A stretch of DNA of 7,552 nt from Actinomycetes bacterium (GCA_030152105.1 JASLIH010000015.1:1-7552); one strand, 5' to 3'; shown: positions 1-6,364, numbered from the stretch's first letter. The notes: generated from the letters alone by a model not told the origin. Numbers and translations: made by a program.

Positions 1-381
1 CGGGGCGGCCATGACGGCCCGGCCGGGCAGGCCCGAGCGCAGCCGCTGGCCCTCGCCCCAGGTCAGCCCGGCCGGCTCGAACCCGAGGCCGTTGCCGCCG
101 GCCCGGACCACCCCGCCGACGGCGCCGATCAGGTCGCCGGGAGCGATCACCACCTCGGCCCCCGGCACCTCGGTGGCGGCCTGGTGCCGGTAGCGGCCGT
201 CGGTGAAGAACAGGGTACGGTCGTGGAGCAGCAGCAGCGCCCCGTAGGTGCCGGTGAAGCCGGTCAGGTAGCGGACGTTGGCCGGCCTGGTGACCAGCAG
301 GGCCGACAGGTCGGCGTGGGCGAGCAGGCCGCGCAGGGCGTGGCGCCTCGCTTCGGTGTAGGCATGGCCGTCGTCGGGCAT
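1..381 (-). CDS. pepP: Xaa-Pro peptidase (M24 family), N-terminal part, cut by window edge
   Basis: The 127 codons visible run from an ATG at 381 to the left edge, with no stop. The protein begins MPDDGHAYTEARR and carries the creatinase N-terminal domain signature: LLVTRPANVRYLTGFTGTYGALLL around residues 28-51, then FFTDGRYRHQA (58-68) and EVPGAEVV (71-78). Members of this family (PepP/PepQ, aminopeptidase P) remove the N-terminal residue before proline in the cytoplasm. The metal-binding M24 catalytic domain would lie to the left of the window, so catalytic residues cannot be checked. An AAAGGA Shine-Dalgarno lies about 10 bases before the ATG. The gene follows aroQ after 52 bases on the same strand, as in many actinobacteria and firmicutes, where it usually precedes efp. 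It is probably cotranscribed with the aro genes. Family assignment is firm; the exact substrate range is not known. Confidence 0.9.
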   Translation of the reverse strand, partial: MPDDGHAYTEARRHALRGLLAHADLSALLVTRPANVRYLTGFTGTYGALLLLHDRTLFFTDGRYRHQAATEVPGAEVVIAPGDLIGAVGGVVRAGGNGLGFEPAGLTWGEGQRLRSGLPGRAVMAAP

Positions 382-433
382 GCGAACGATTCCTTTCCCC
401 CGGGCTGCCCCGGTCCCATCTTGCCAACGCGGC

Positions 434-907
434 TCAGCCGCGGCGAGCCAGCAGGTCGGCGGCGGCGCGTAGGCCGAGGTCGTAGCTGGCCGGCCCCAGG
501 CCGGCGATCACGGCGGCGGCCACCGGGGCCACGGCCAGGTGGTGGCGCCAGCGCTCGCGGGCGTGGACGTTCGAAAGGTGGACCTCCACCACCGGGATGC
601 CGGAGGCCTCGACGGCGTCGCGGACCGCATAGGAGGTGTGGGCCAGCGCCCCCGGGTTGCACACGGCGGCGGCCACCCCGCGGCCGGCCGCCGCGAGCAG
701 GGCCTCGACCAGGTCGCCCTCGTGGTCGGACTGGAGGCCTTCCACGGCCAGGCCGAGCTCGCCGGCCAGCTTGGCCAGCCGGTCCATGATCTGGTCCAGG
801 TCGAGGGCGCCGTAGTGCCCGGGGTCGCGCCGGCCCAGCGCACCCAGGTTGGGCCCGTGCAGGACCAGCACCAGCGGCCCCTCCCCGGTCCGCGGGTAGG
901 TCTTCAC
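434..907 (-). CDS. aroQ: 3-dehydroquinate dehydratase, type II
   Basis: Cytosolic type II dehydroquinase, 157 residues (the family is usually about 145-150), converting 3-dehydroquinate to 3-dehydroshikimate, step 3 of the shikimate pathway. Visible family motifs in order are HGPNLGALGRRDP (17-29) with the catalytic tyrosine expected at Tyr32 in GHYG; QSDHEGDLVEAL (59-70); CNPGALAHTSYAVRDA (83-98); and VEVHLSNVHARE (107-118), whose His115 matches the family's catalytic histidine. All active-site positions appear intact. The start is GTG at 907; its GTGA overlaps the aroB stop by 4 bases, and a GAGGAA Shine-Dalgarno lies about 9 bases upstream, so translation is coupled to aroB. The family's usual NGPNLNxLG is HGPNLGALG here, a mild variation. 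Confidence is high. Confidence 0.95.
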   Translation of the reverse strand: MKTYPRTGEGPLVLVLHGPNLGALGRRDPGHYGALDLDQIMDRLAKLAGELGLAVEGLQSDHEGDLVEALLAAAGRGVAAAVCNPGALAHTSYAVRDAVEASGIPVVEVHLSNVHARERWRHHLAVAPVAAAVIAGLGPASYDLGLRAAADLLARRG

Positions 908-2070
908 CGAGGGTTCCTCAGTGACCGGATGGCCGCGACCAGGACCTGGTGGTCCGGGTTGGTGACGACCTCGGGCTGGCCGAGCTCGCGCAGCAGGACC
1001 AGGCGCAGGCCCTTGCGCTGCTTCTTGTCGGTGGCCATGGCGGCCAGGACCCGGTCGGGGTCGAGGCGTACCCCGCCGACGGGCAGCCCGACGGCGGCCA
1101 GCAGCTCGACGTGGCCGTCGGCCAGCCCCGGCCGGGCCAGCCCGACCGCCTCGGCCACCCTGGCCGCGAACACCATGCCCAGCGCCACCGCCTCCCCGTG
1201 CCGCAGCCCCCGGTACCCGGCCAGCCGCTCCAGGGCGTGGCCGAGGGTGTGCCCGTAGTTCAGGGCCAATCGTCCCACCGGGGCACCCCCTTGGGGTTCC
1301 CCGGACCCCTCCGGCCGACGCACCGGGGCACCCCCGGCACCGCCGTCCTCGTGCTCGTCCGCGCCGACCACGGCCGCCTTGACCCGGACCGCGCCCTCGA
1401 CCAGGGGGGCGAGGGCGGCCGGGTCGCCGGCCACGGCCGGCCCGGCCGAGCGGGCCAGGGCCTCGGCCAGGGCAGGGTCGCCGACCAGCCCGGCCTTGGC
1501 CACCTCGGCCAGGCCGGAACGGACCTCGGCGGTGGGCAGGCCGGCCAGGGTGTCCAGGTCGGCCACGACCGCCACCGGCTGGTGGAAGGAGCCGACCAGG
1601 TTCTTGCCGGCCTCCAGGTCGACCCCGGTCTTGCCCCCGACGGCGGCGTCGACCATGGCGAGCACGGTGGTGGGGACGTTCACCAGGGGCACGCCGCGCA
1701 GCCAGGTCGCGGCCGCGAACCCGGCCACGTCGGTGGTGGCTCCGCCGCCAACGGCCACCACCGGGTCGGCCCGGCGGGCCGGGATCTCGGCCAGCCGCTC
1801 GTACAGCCCGGCCACCACGGCCAGGCGCTTGGCCTCCTCCCCCACCGGCACCTCGAGCTGGTGGACGGCCAGCCCGCGCCGGGTCAGGGCCTCGCCGACC
1901 CGCCCGGCCACGGCGGCCAGCGGCGGCGACGACACCACCGCCGCCCCCTCGGCCCCGGGGAGCTCGGGAAGCAGCTCGTCCAGCCGGTCCACCAGCCCGC
2001 TCCCGATGAGCACCGGGTAGGCGCCCCCGGCGTGCGGGACGGGAACGCTGGCGGCGACCTGCCGGGTCAA
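904..2070 (-). CDS. aroB: 3-dehydroquinate synthase with an extra Gly/Pro-rich loop
   Basis: NAD-dependent, metal-dependent enzyme closing DAHP to 3-dehydroquinate (shikimate step 2), 388 residues against a usual ~360. Motifs: GGGATTDVAGFAA (108-120), PTTVLAMVDAAVGGKTGV (133-150), SGLAEVAK (185-192) with the metal-ligand Glu189, NYGHTLGHALE (271-281) with His274, and LRHGEAVALGM (289-299) with His291. All expected metal ligands are present. The extra length is concentrated at residues ~242-266, where GGAPV occurs twice between the usual DExE and LNYGHT blocks; the DNA there is a direct repeat (see 1276-1335). The only start giving the full N-terminus is TTG at 2070, whose TTGA overlaps the aroK stop by 4 bases. 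It has no strong Shine-Dalgarno, so translation probably depends on coupling to aroK. The enzyme is likely functional because the insertion is in frame and sits between conserved blocks. Confidence 0.95.
   Translation of the reverse strand: MTRQVAASVPVPHAGGAYPVLIGSGLVDRLDELLPELPGAEGAAVVSSPPLAAVAGRVGEALTRRGLAVHQLEVPVGEEAKRLAVVAGLYERLAEIPARRADPVVAVGGGATTDVAGFAAATWLRGVPLVNVPTTVLAMVDAAVGGKTGVDLEAGKNLVGSFHQPVAVVADLDTLAGLPTAEVRSGLAEVAKAGLVGDPALAEALARSAGPAVAGDPAALAPLVEGAVRVKAAVVGADEHEDGGAGGAPVRRPEGSGEPQGGAPVGRLALNYGHTLGHALERLAGYRGLRHGEAVALGMVFAARVAEAVGLARPGLADGHVELLAAVGLPVGGVRLDPDRVLAAMATDKKQRKGLRLVLLRELGQPEVVTNPDHQVLVAAIRSLRNPR
1276..1335. repeat. 15-bp direct repeat around a palindrome-rich spacer, inside aroB
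   Basis: CACCGGGGCACCCCC occurs perfectly at 1276-1290 and 1321-1335. The 45-base period equals 15 codons, so the aroB frame is kept. The 30-base spacer contains GGGGTTCCCC (1293-1302), and the whole stretch alternates G4 and C4 tracts, allowing several competing stem-loops. It encodes the GGAPV...GGAPV loop that most AroB proteins lack. It could be a local tandem duplication or a small palindromic element inserted into a coding region; one copy in this window cannot decide between them. Confidence 0.8.
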
Positions 2071-2612
2071 CGGCCGGCCATGGCGCCGACGCGGCGGCGG
2101 TACCAGTCCATGACGTCGACGGCGACCTGCTCGACGTTGTGGCGGTCGGTGTCGATGGCCACGTCGCCGGCGGTCTCGTAGATGGGGCCGCGGGCGACCA
2201 GCAGGTCGCGGATTCGGCCGGCCCGGTCGGCGGCGTCCTTGAGCAGGGGCCGGTCGGTGACCCCGGTGAGCCGGCCGGCCAGGGTCTCGGGGGTGGCCCG
2301 CAGGTAGACGAGCAGGCCGGCCTGCTTGAGGGCGGTGCGGTTCTCGGCCGACAGCACCGCGCCCCCGCCGACGGCGATCACCCGCCCGGGCACCGAGATG
2401 GCCCGGTCGATGGCGGCCATCTCGCGGCGCCGGAAGCTGAGCTCGCCCTCGCGCTGGAACAGCTCGGAGATGGTCATGCGGGTGGCCCGCTCGATCATCA
2501 GGTCGGTGTCGATGAACTCGCGGCCGAGGGCGCGTGCGACCAGCCGGCCGACCGAGGTCTTGCCGGCCCCCATGAAGCCGATGACCACGATGGTTGGCTG
2601 GATCTGGCGCAT
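2067..2612 (-). CDS. aroK: Shikimate kinase
   Basis: Cytosolic P-loop kinase phosphorylating shikimate at O3 with ATP (step 5 of the pathway), 181 residues, normal for the family. Visible motifs are the Walker A GFMGAGKTS (12-20); FIDTDLMIE (33-41) with the shikimate/Mg-binding aspartates 35 and 37; the substrate-binding SFRRRE (59-64) with Arg61; VGGGAVL (81-87); the lid DRPLL (120-124); and RGPIYE (141-146). The frame stays open far upstream of 2612 because of the high GC, but the upstream part is antisense to other sequence. The ATG at 2612 gives a normal N-terminus and sits directly behind a -10 box, without a Shine-Dalgarno. The stop overlaps the aroB TTG by 4 bases. This is the first gene of the aroK-aroB-aroQ run. 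Confidence 0.95.
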   Translation of the reverse strand: MRQIQPTIVVIGFMGAGKTSVGRLVARALGREFIDTDLMIERATRMTISELFQREGELSFRRREMAAIDRAISVPGRVIAVGGGAVLSAENRTALKQAGLLVYLRATPETLAGRLTGVTDRPLLKDAADRAGRIRDLLVARGPIYETAGDVAIDTDRHNVEQVAVDVMDWYRRRVGAMAGR

Positions 2613-2628
2613 GCCGGCAAGCCTAACA
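2613..2628 (-). promoter_or_regulatory. Extended -10 promoter for a leaderless aroK mRNA
   Basis: On the minus strand TGTTAGGCT (an extended -10, TGN-TANNNT) is followed by 7 bases and then the aroK ATG. That spacing puts the predicted transcription start on the A of the ATG, the typical layout of actinobacterial leaderless genes. No Shine-Dalgarno is seen between box and ATG. No convincing -35 is found about 17 bases upstream. The functional role is inferred. Confidence 0.5.
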
Positions 2629-2747
2629 GCCCTCGGCGTCCAGGGCCGTGCCGGCGGCCGTCGGCGGTGCGACAGCGTCGGCGTCGGGCCGCTGACACTC
2701 CCGCCGGCGCCGGGCGGCGACCATGGGCCCGGTTCCACCGCAACGAC

Positions 2748-2755
2748 AGAGGAGG
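2748..2755 (+). promoter_or_regulatory. Strong ribosome binding site for the plus-strand membrane protein gene
   Basis: AGAGGAGG is a near-perfect anti-16S match ending 7 bases before the ATG at 2763. It is the strongest Shine-Dalgarno in the window and decides the start of the only plus-strand gene. No convincing -10/-35 pair is visible upstream in 2613-2747, which is shared with the divergent aroK promoter. Confidence 0.7.
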
Positions 2756-2762
2756 TCAGCTC

Positions 2763-3068
2763 ATGCGCCGGTTCCTGCTGCTGGTGTTCCTCTCCTGCGC
2801 CGCCGCCTCGGCCGCCTTCGCCCTCATGCCCAGCCAGCTGGCCGGCTACCTGGCCCTGTTCGAGCGGCACACGCTGGTCAACAGCGGCGTCGCCGTGACC
2901 GTGCTGGCCGTCGTGACCCTGGCCCTTGTGGCCCTGCGGGCCCGGCTGTGGCGCTCGGAGCGGGACCTGGCCAGGCTGCGCCGCGCCCTGGCCCAGCCGG
3001 CCGCCCCCGCCGACCCCGTCTACCCGGTCTCCCCGGGCTCGTCGTGGGGGTCGAGGCCGGCCAGGTAG
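2763..3068 (+). CDS. Small two-helix membrane protein, unknown function (possibly LapA-like topology)
   Basis: A 101-residue protein that I do not recognise by sequence. It starts [10 protein letters not shown] and has two hydrophobic stretches, about residues 4-22 and 42-59, separated by a short loop ([18 protein letters not shown]). A basic, amphipathic tail follows ([18 protein letters not shown], about 59-76), possibly a short coiled coil, then a Pro/Ala/Ser-rich end. Two helices plus a charged tail recall small envelope proteins of the LapA/DUF1049 kind, but this rests on layout only. The start is chosen from the AGAGGAGG site 7 bases upstream. The gene is the only one on the plus strand. 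It is divergent from aroK with a 150-base gap and convergent with aroC, whose last 49 bases it overlaps antisense. It is real on the strength of the Shine-Dalgarno and the clean membrane pattern; any role is unknown. Confidence 0.72.
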   Translation: MRRFLLLVFLSCAAASAAFALMPSQLAGYLALFERHTLVNSGVAVTVLAVVTLALVALRARLWRSERDLARLRRALAQPAAPADPVYPVSPGSSWGSRPAR

Positions 3069-4222
3069 GCGTCGAGGTTGCGACGGACCTCGGCCAGCGA
3101 GTCGCCGCCGGTCTTCTCGAGCAGGGCGTCGGCCAGGACCAGGGCGACCACCGCCTCGCCGACGACCCCGGCCGCGGGCACGGCGGTCACGTCCGAGCGC
3201 TGCACCACCGCCTTGGCCTTGGCCCCGGTGGCCACGTCGACGGTGTCCAGGGCCCGGACCAGGGTCGAGAGCGGCTTCATGGCCGCCCGCACCCGCAGGG
3301 CCTCGCCGGTCGACATGCCGCCCTCGATCCCCCCGGCCCGCCCGGTCCGCCGCCGCAGGGTGCCCGGCCGGGCCCCGGGCACGATCGCGTCGTGGGCCCT
3401 CGACCCGGGACGGGCGGCGGTGGCGAAGCCGTCGCCGACCTCGACCCCCTTGATGGCCTGGATGCTCATCAGGGCCCCGGCCAGGCGGGCGTCGAGCTTG
3501 CGGTCCCAGTGGACATAGGACCCGAGGCCGGGGGGCAGGCCGTGGGCGACGACCTCGAACACCCCGCCGAGGGTGTCGCCGGCCGCCTTGGCCGCGTCGA
3601 CCGCCGCCGCCATCCGCCCCTCGGCCTCCCCGTCCAGGCAGCGCACGGGCGAGGCGTCGATCTCCTCCAGGTCGGCCAGGGTTGGCACAGCCCTCGACCG
3701 GGTGGCCGCCGGCCCGAGCCGGACCACGTGGCTGAGCACGCTCACCCCGACCTGGGCGAGTAGGGCCTTGGCGGCCGCCCCGGCGGCCACCCGGGCCGCC
3801 GTCTCGCGGGCGCTGGCCCGCTCCAGCACCGGCCGGGCATCGTCGAAGCCGTACTTCTGCATCCCGGTCAGGTCGGCGTGGCCGGGCCTGGGCCTGGTCA
3901 GCGGCACCCCCTTGCCGCTGGTCACCGCGTCGGGGTCCTCGACCGGGTCGGGGGCCATCACCTGGGTCCACTTGGCCCACTCGCTGTTGTCGATCCGGAT
4001 GGCCAGGGGCGAGCCGAGGGTGCGCCCGTGGCGCAGCCCGCCGAGCACCTCCAGCCGGTCCGCCTCGAAGCGCATGCGCTTGCCGCGGCCGTAGCCGAGC
4101 CGCCGCCGGGCCAGCTCGCGGGCGATCTCGGCGCTGGTCAGGGGCACGCCCGAGGGCAGCCCCTCGAGCACGGCGACCAGCGCCTGCCCGTGGGACTCCC
4201 CGGCGGTGAGATAGCGCAGCAT
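3020..4222 (-). CDS. aroC: Chorismate synthase
   Basis: FMNH2-dependent lyase making chorismate from EPSP, the last step of the shikimate pathway; cytosolic, 400 residues, a usual length. Family signatures: [10 protein letters not shown] (7-15) with the catalytic His11; [12 protein letters not shown] (39-50); [32 protein letters not shown] (110-141) with His115; [24 protein letters not shown] (297-320); and [10 protein letters not shown] (341-350), whose aspartate is catalytic in the family. All are intact. The ATG at 4222 lies 27 bases after the stop of the pilus-related ORF and has no Shine-Dalgarno, but a TAGCAT box 7 bases before it suggests its own leaderless promoter. The 3' end overlaps the convergent small membrane gene by 49 bases. 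The small plus-strand gene separates it from aroK, so aroC is probably not in the aroK-aroB-aroQ transcript unless there is read-through. Confidence 0.97.
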   Translation of the reverse strand: MLRYLTAGESHGQALVAVLEGLPSGVPLTSAEIARELARRRLGYGRGKRMRFEADRLEVLGGLRHGRTLGSPLAIRIDNSEWAKWTQVMAPDPVEDPDAVTSGKGVPLTRPRPGHADLTGMQKYGFDDARPVLERASARETAARVAAGAAAKALLAQVGVSVLSHVVRLGPAATRSRAVPTLADLEEIDASPVRCLDGEAEGRMAAAVDAAKAAGDTLGGVFEVVAHGLPPGLGSYVHWDRKLDARLAGALMSIQAIKGVEVGDGFATAARPGSRAHDAIVPGARPGTLRRRTGRAGGIEGGMSTGEALRVRAAMKPLSTLVRALDTVDVATGAKAKAVVQRSDVTAVPAAGVVGEAVVALVLADALLEKTGGDSLAEVRRNLDAYLAGLDPHDEPGETG

Positions 4223-4235
4223 CGCCCGGATGCTA
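4223..4235 (-). promoter_or_regulatory. -10 box for a leaderless aroC mRNA
   Basis: TAGCAT (TANNNT type) is followed by exactly 7 bases and then the aroC ATG, the same geometry as at aroK. The 27-base gap to the upstream stop holds no Shine-Dalgarno. No -35 match is seen 17-19 bases upstream. Having the same spacing at two aro genes makes chance less likely, but initiation at the ATG is inferred. Confidence 0.45.
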
Positions 4236-4249
4236 GCGGAACCGTGCCC

Positions 4250-5386
4250 CTAGGCCGGCAGGCCGGTCGGGTTCTGGATCTCGGCCGTCTGGCTGACCCG
4301 GTAGGGGGTGTCGGTGATGTCCTGGACGTCGGGGGGCGAGGCGTACTGGAGCCGGGTGTCGTAGCCGTAGCCCTTGAGGTACCCGGTGCCGCCCGAGGTC
4401 CCGACCGGCCCTCGCCACTTCTGGGCGATCACCCCGTTGATGGTGATGGTCCCCAGCTGGGCGCCCTCGTCGTAGTTCTGGACGATGAAGGAGTGGCCAA
4501 GGGCCAGCATGGCCGCGTGGATCTGGGGGTTGGTGAAGGTCGAGGTCGGGTTGCGGCTGTCCGACAGGTTGGTCCCGGACGAGTTGACCGGGTGGTAGAC
4601 CTGCACGAACTGGTTGGCGACCAGCCCCAGCATGTCGGTGGAGGAGGCGCCGGTGGTCTGGTAGGTGGTGTTGGCCACGATCACGATGTTGTTCTCGGCC
4701 GCGATCGTCAGCCGCCCCCGCAGGGTGCCCGAGACGAACACGTCACCGTCGCGGCAGCCGTAGCTGGTCACGTCGCCCGAGATCGGGTACCCGAGCCGGT
4801 TCTGGCTGCCGGTGCAGGTGGCCGTCTGGGTCGAGGGCACATTCTGGACGTAGATGACCCCGTTGGTGGGCAGGGCGACGTTGGTCCCAACGCAGCTCGC
4901 GTACGCCGAGGAGGTGGTGAACGGGCTGGTCACGGTCATCGTGCCTGAGGAGTTGAGCACGATCCGGGTCGGACCGTTGTAGAGGCAGCCGGTCTTGCCG
5001 GCGGTCCGGTCGGTCTCGACCTTGATGGCCGTGTTGGTCGAGGGCAGGGGAAGGATGGGCACGGGCTCGGGGTCGCCGGTCTGGAAGCCGAGCGAGCTGC
5101 GCAGCTCGCCGGGCTCCATCCAGGGCAGGTCGACCAGGCGGACGACCACCCGCTGGTTGGCCACCCCGATGATCACCCGCCGGCTGCTGATCCTGGTCCG
5201 CCGCCACAGGTCCTTGATCGCGGTCGCCACGGCGGCGGGGTCATGGACCTCACCATCGACGACCGCGCCGCCGGGCAGGCCGGCCTGCCCGATCCGCTCG
5301 AGCACGACCTGGCCGCGGCGGACCGACACCTCGGCCGCGCGTACCGCGGTGGTGCCGATGTCGAGTCCGACGACCTTTCGGGCCAC
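4250..5386 (-). CDS. In-frame chimera: PilM N-terminus joined to the C-terminal part of a secreted pilus-associated protein
   Basis: One uninterrupted 378-residue frame containing two unrelated pieces. Residues 1 to ~102 (start VARKVVGLDIGTTAVRAAEV) are the beginning of PilM, the actin-like cytoplasmic T4P assembly protein: nucleotide-binding DIGTTAVR, then VIIGVANQRVVVRLVDLPWM and GELRSSLGFQ. PilM normally continues for about 250 more residues. Here, from ~103 (TGDPEPVPILPLPSTN), the sequence turns into a Ser/Thr/Asn/Gly-rich, extracellular-type protein with several cysteines. It contains LYNGPTRIVLNSSGTMTVTS, LPTNGVIYVQNVP and IAAENNIVIVANTTY, suggesting beta-helix-like repeats. I take this as the 3' part of a PilX-like or other pilus-tip-associated gene of actinobacterial T4P loci; that family assignment is from memory of similar proteins. 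The GTG start at 5386 is set by AGGGGAGA 7 bases upstream. A cytoplasmic domain fused to a secreted one with no signal or membrane helix between is unlikely to work, so this is probably a deletion or assembly join. Confidence 0.75.
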   Translation of the reverse strand: MARKVVGLDIGTTAVRAAEVSVRRGQVVLERIGQAGLPGGAVVDGEVHDPAAVATAIKDLWRRTRISSRRVIIGVANQRVVVRLVDLPWMEPGELRSSLGFQTGDPEPVPILPLPSTNTAIKVETDRTAGKTGCLYNGPTRIVLNSSGTMTVTSPFTTSSAYASCVGTNVALPTNGVIYVQNVPSTQTATCTGSQNRLGYPISGDVTSYGCRDGDVFVSGTLRGRLTIAAENNIVIVANTTYQTTGASSTDMLGLVANQFVQVYHPVNSSGTNLSDSRNPTSTFTNPQIHAAMLALGHSFIVQNYDEGAQLGTITINGVIAQKWRGPVGTSGGTGYLKGYGYDTRLQYASPPDVQDITDTPYRVSQTAEIQNPTGLPA

Positions 5387-5502
5387 GTTGCAGTCTCCCC
5401 TGCTGTGCTTCGGGTCGGGCGCTAGGGCCCGGGGCCACCGGTGGCGGCGTGAAAGTGATCGACCCGCCCAACTACGACCTTGAGAAGGTTGCTGGGCTTG
5501 GG
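5387..5502 (-). other. pilD-pilM intergenic leader with an AT-rich, foldable core
   Basis: This 116-base gap within the pilus run is much longer than the gaps or overlaps between the aro genes. Positions 5449-5490 are only about 52% G+C (22 of 42) in a window near 70%. Read as minus-strand RNA, GCCC (5497-5494) can pair with GGGC (5469-5466), and ACCUU (5489-5485) with AAGGU (5481-5477) over a CUC loop. The pilM Shine-Dalgarno (5401-5394) is at the 3' end. It does not match a riboswitch consensus I can recall. Confidence 0.4.
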
Positions 5503-6300
5503 TCAGGAGCCGGTCAGGCTGCGCGCGTACCAGGCGGCCACGTCCGCGCCGGCCAGGACGCCGAGCAGGGCGCCGGTGACCAGCCAGGGACCGAACGGCA
5601 GCAGCGACTTGCGGGTCAGGCCGAGCAGGGCGATGGCGGCCAGGCCGGCCACGCCGCCGAGCAGGAAGCCGGCGAAGACCCCGAAGGCCACCGCGCCCCA
5701 CGACAGCCAGCCAAGGGCCAGGCCGAGGGTCGGGGCCAGCTTGACGTCGCCCAGGCCCATGCCCCGGGGTGAGATCAGGGCCAGCAGCAGGAAGAAGGCG
5801 CCGACGGCCAGGGCGGCGAGCAGCCCCCTGGTCAGCCGGCCCAGGTCCCCGAGGCCGATGCTGGCCAGCAGCAGCAGGCCGAGCATGATCGGGAAGGCCG
5901 GGTAGGTGATCCGGTTGGGCAGCAGGCGGGTGCTGGCGTCGATCACGGCCAGGACCACGCAGAGGAACGCCAGGGCCAGGTAGGCGGGGATGGCCCAGCC
6001 GAGCCCGGCCGAGGCCAGCCGCAGGGCGACCAGGAACCACAGCAGCCCCATGCCCAGCTCGACCAGCGGGTAGCGGACGGAGATGGGCGCCCGGCAGTGC
6101 CGGCAGCGGCCAGCCAGCAGCAGCCAGCCGAGCACGGGCAGGTTGTCCCGCCAGGACACCGGCTCGCCACAGGACGGGCAGCGCGAGGCCGGCCGGACAA
6201 TCGACTCGCCCCGTGGCACCCGGTGGATGACCACGTTGGCGAACGAGCCGAAGGCCAGCCCCAGCAGCCCGGCCAGAGTTGCGACGGTGAGTGGGTTCAT
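5503..6300 (-). CDS. pilD: Prepilin leader peptidase / N-methyltransferase (A24 family)
   Basis: Polytopic membrane enzyme, 265 residues, that cleaves the short leader of type IV prepilins on the cytoplasmic side and methylates the new N-terminus. The N-terminal methyltransferase domain is shown by GLAFGSFANVVIHRVPRGES (14-33) and two zinc-type cysteine pairs, CPSC (41-44) and CRHC (66-69), followed by SVRYPLVEL (74-82). The aspartyl protease part has VIDASTRLLPNRITYP (119-134) with Asp121 and GMGLGDVKLAP (180-190) with Asp185, both catalytic in the family. Multiple hydrophobic helices fill the rest. All key residues are present, so it should be active. It is the only complete T4P gene in the window. 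The ATG at 6300 has a close GGAG (3 bases); a TACGCT at 6315-6310 could serve as a local -10. It lies between a truncated pilin upstream and the pilM chimera downstream. Confidence 0.96.
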   Translation of the reverse strand: MNPLTVATLAGLLGLAFGSFANVVIHRVPRGESIVRPASRCPSCGEPVSWRDNLPVLGWLLLAGRCRHCRAPISVRYPLVELGMGLLWFLVALRLASAGLGWAIPAYLALAFLCVVLAVIDASTRLLPNRITYPAFPIMLGLLLLASIGLGDLGRLTRGLLAALAVGAFFLLLALISPRGMGLGDVKLAPTLGLALGWLSWGAVAFGVFAGFLLGGVAGLAAIALLGLTRKSLLPFGPWLVTGALLGVLAGADVAAWYARSLTGS

Positions 6301-6314
6301 GGGCTCCGAAGCGT

Positions 6315-6346
6315 ACCGCTGCCGGCCCTCCGGGGCCGGCAGCGGT
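6315..6346 (-). terminator. Perfect 14-bp stem-loop after the pilin gene (terminator or processing hairpin)
   Basis: CCGCTGCCGGCCC (6316-6328) and its exact complement GGGCCGGCAGCGG (6333-6345) flank a 4-base loop; 6315/6346 adds one A-T pair. It begins 18 bases after the pilin stop and ends 14 bases before pilD. No U-tract follows on either strand, so it would be a U-less hairpin. Position after a highly expressed pilin fits partial termination or mRNA 3'-end protection. The stem is seen directly; the role is inferred. Confidence 0.65.
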
Positions 6347-6364
6347 CCACAGGTGGTGGGCCGG

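Noticed and set aside
184..789. Plus-strand frames opposite pepP and aroQ
   Set aside because: Arg/Gly/Pro-rich low-complexity translations antisense to genes with clear family motifs.
949..2181. 410-residue plus-strand open frame opposite aroB and aroK
   Set aside because: Gly/Gln/His/Pro-rich translation without domain features, antisense to two well-supported genes; typical high-GC shadow.
2704..2713. CCGGCGCCGG palindrome in the aroK/small-gene divergent region as an operator
   Set aside because: Ten-base GC palindromes are frequent by chance at this base composition, and there is no second copy or nearby -35/-10 to tie it to.
2613..3980. Very long open extension of the aroK frame
   Set aside because: It is Gly/Arg/Pro-rich shadow of aroC in another frame; AroK starts normally at 2612.
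3878..4948. 356-residue plus-strand open frame opposite aroC and the pilM chimera
   Set aside because: Gly/Val/Gln/Asp-rich repeats without recognisable motifs, spanning two minus-strand genes antisense; shadow frame.
5449..5772. Plus-strand frame beginning MKVIDPPNYDLEKVAGLGSG
   Set aside because: The first ~18 residues look protein-like, but this is the AT-rich leader read backwards; the rest is antisense to pilD and Gly/Ala/Gln-rich. No good Shine-Dalgarno. Kept only as a leader element.
5387..6040. Long N-terminal extension of the pilM-chimera frame
   Set aside because: The extension is antisense-frame noise through pilD; the GTG at 5386 has a good Shine-Dalgarno and the correct PilM N-terminus.
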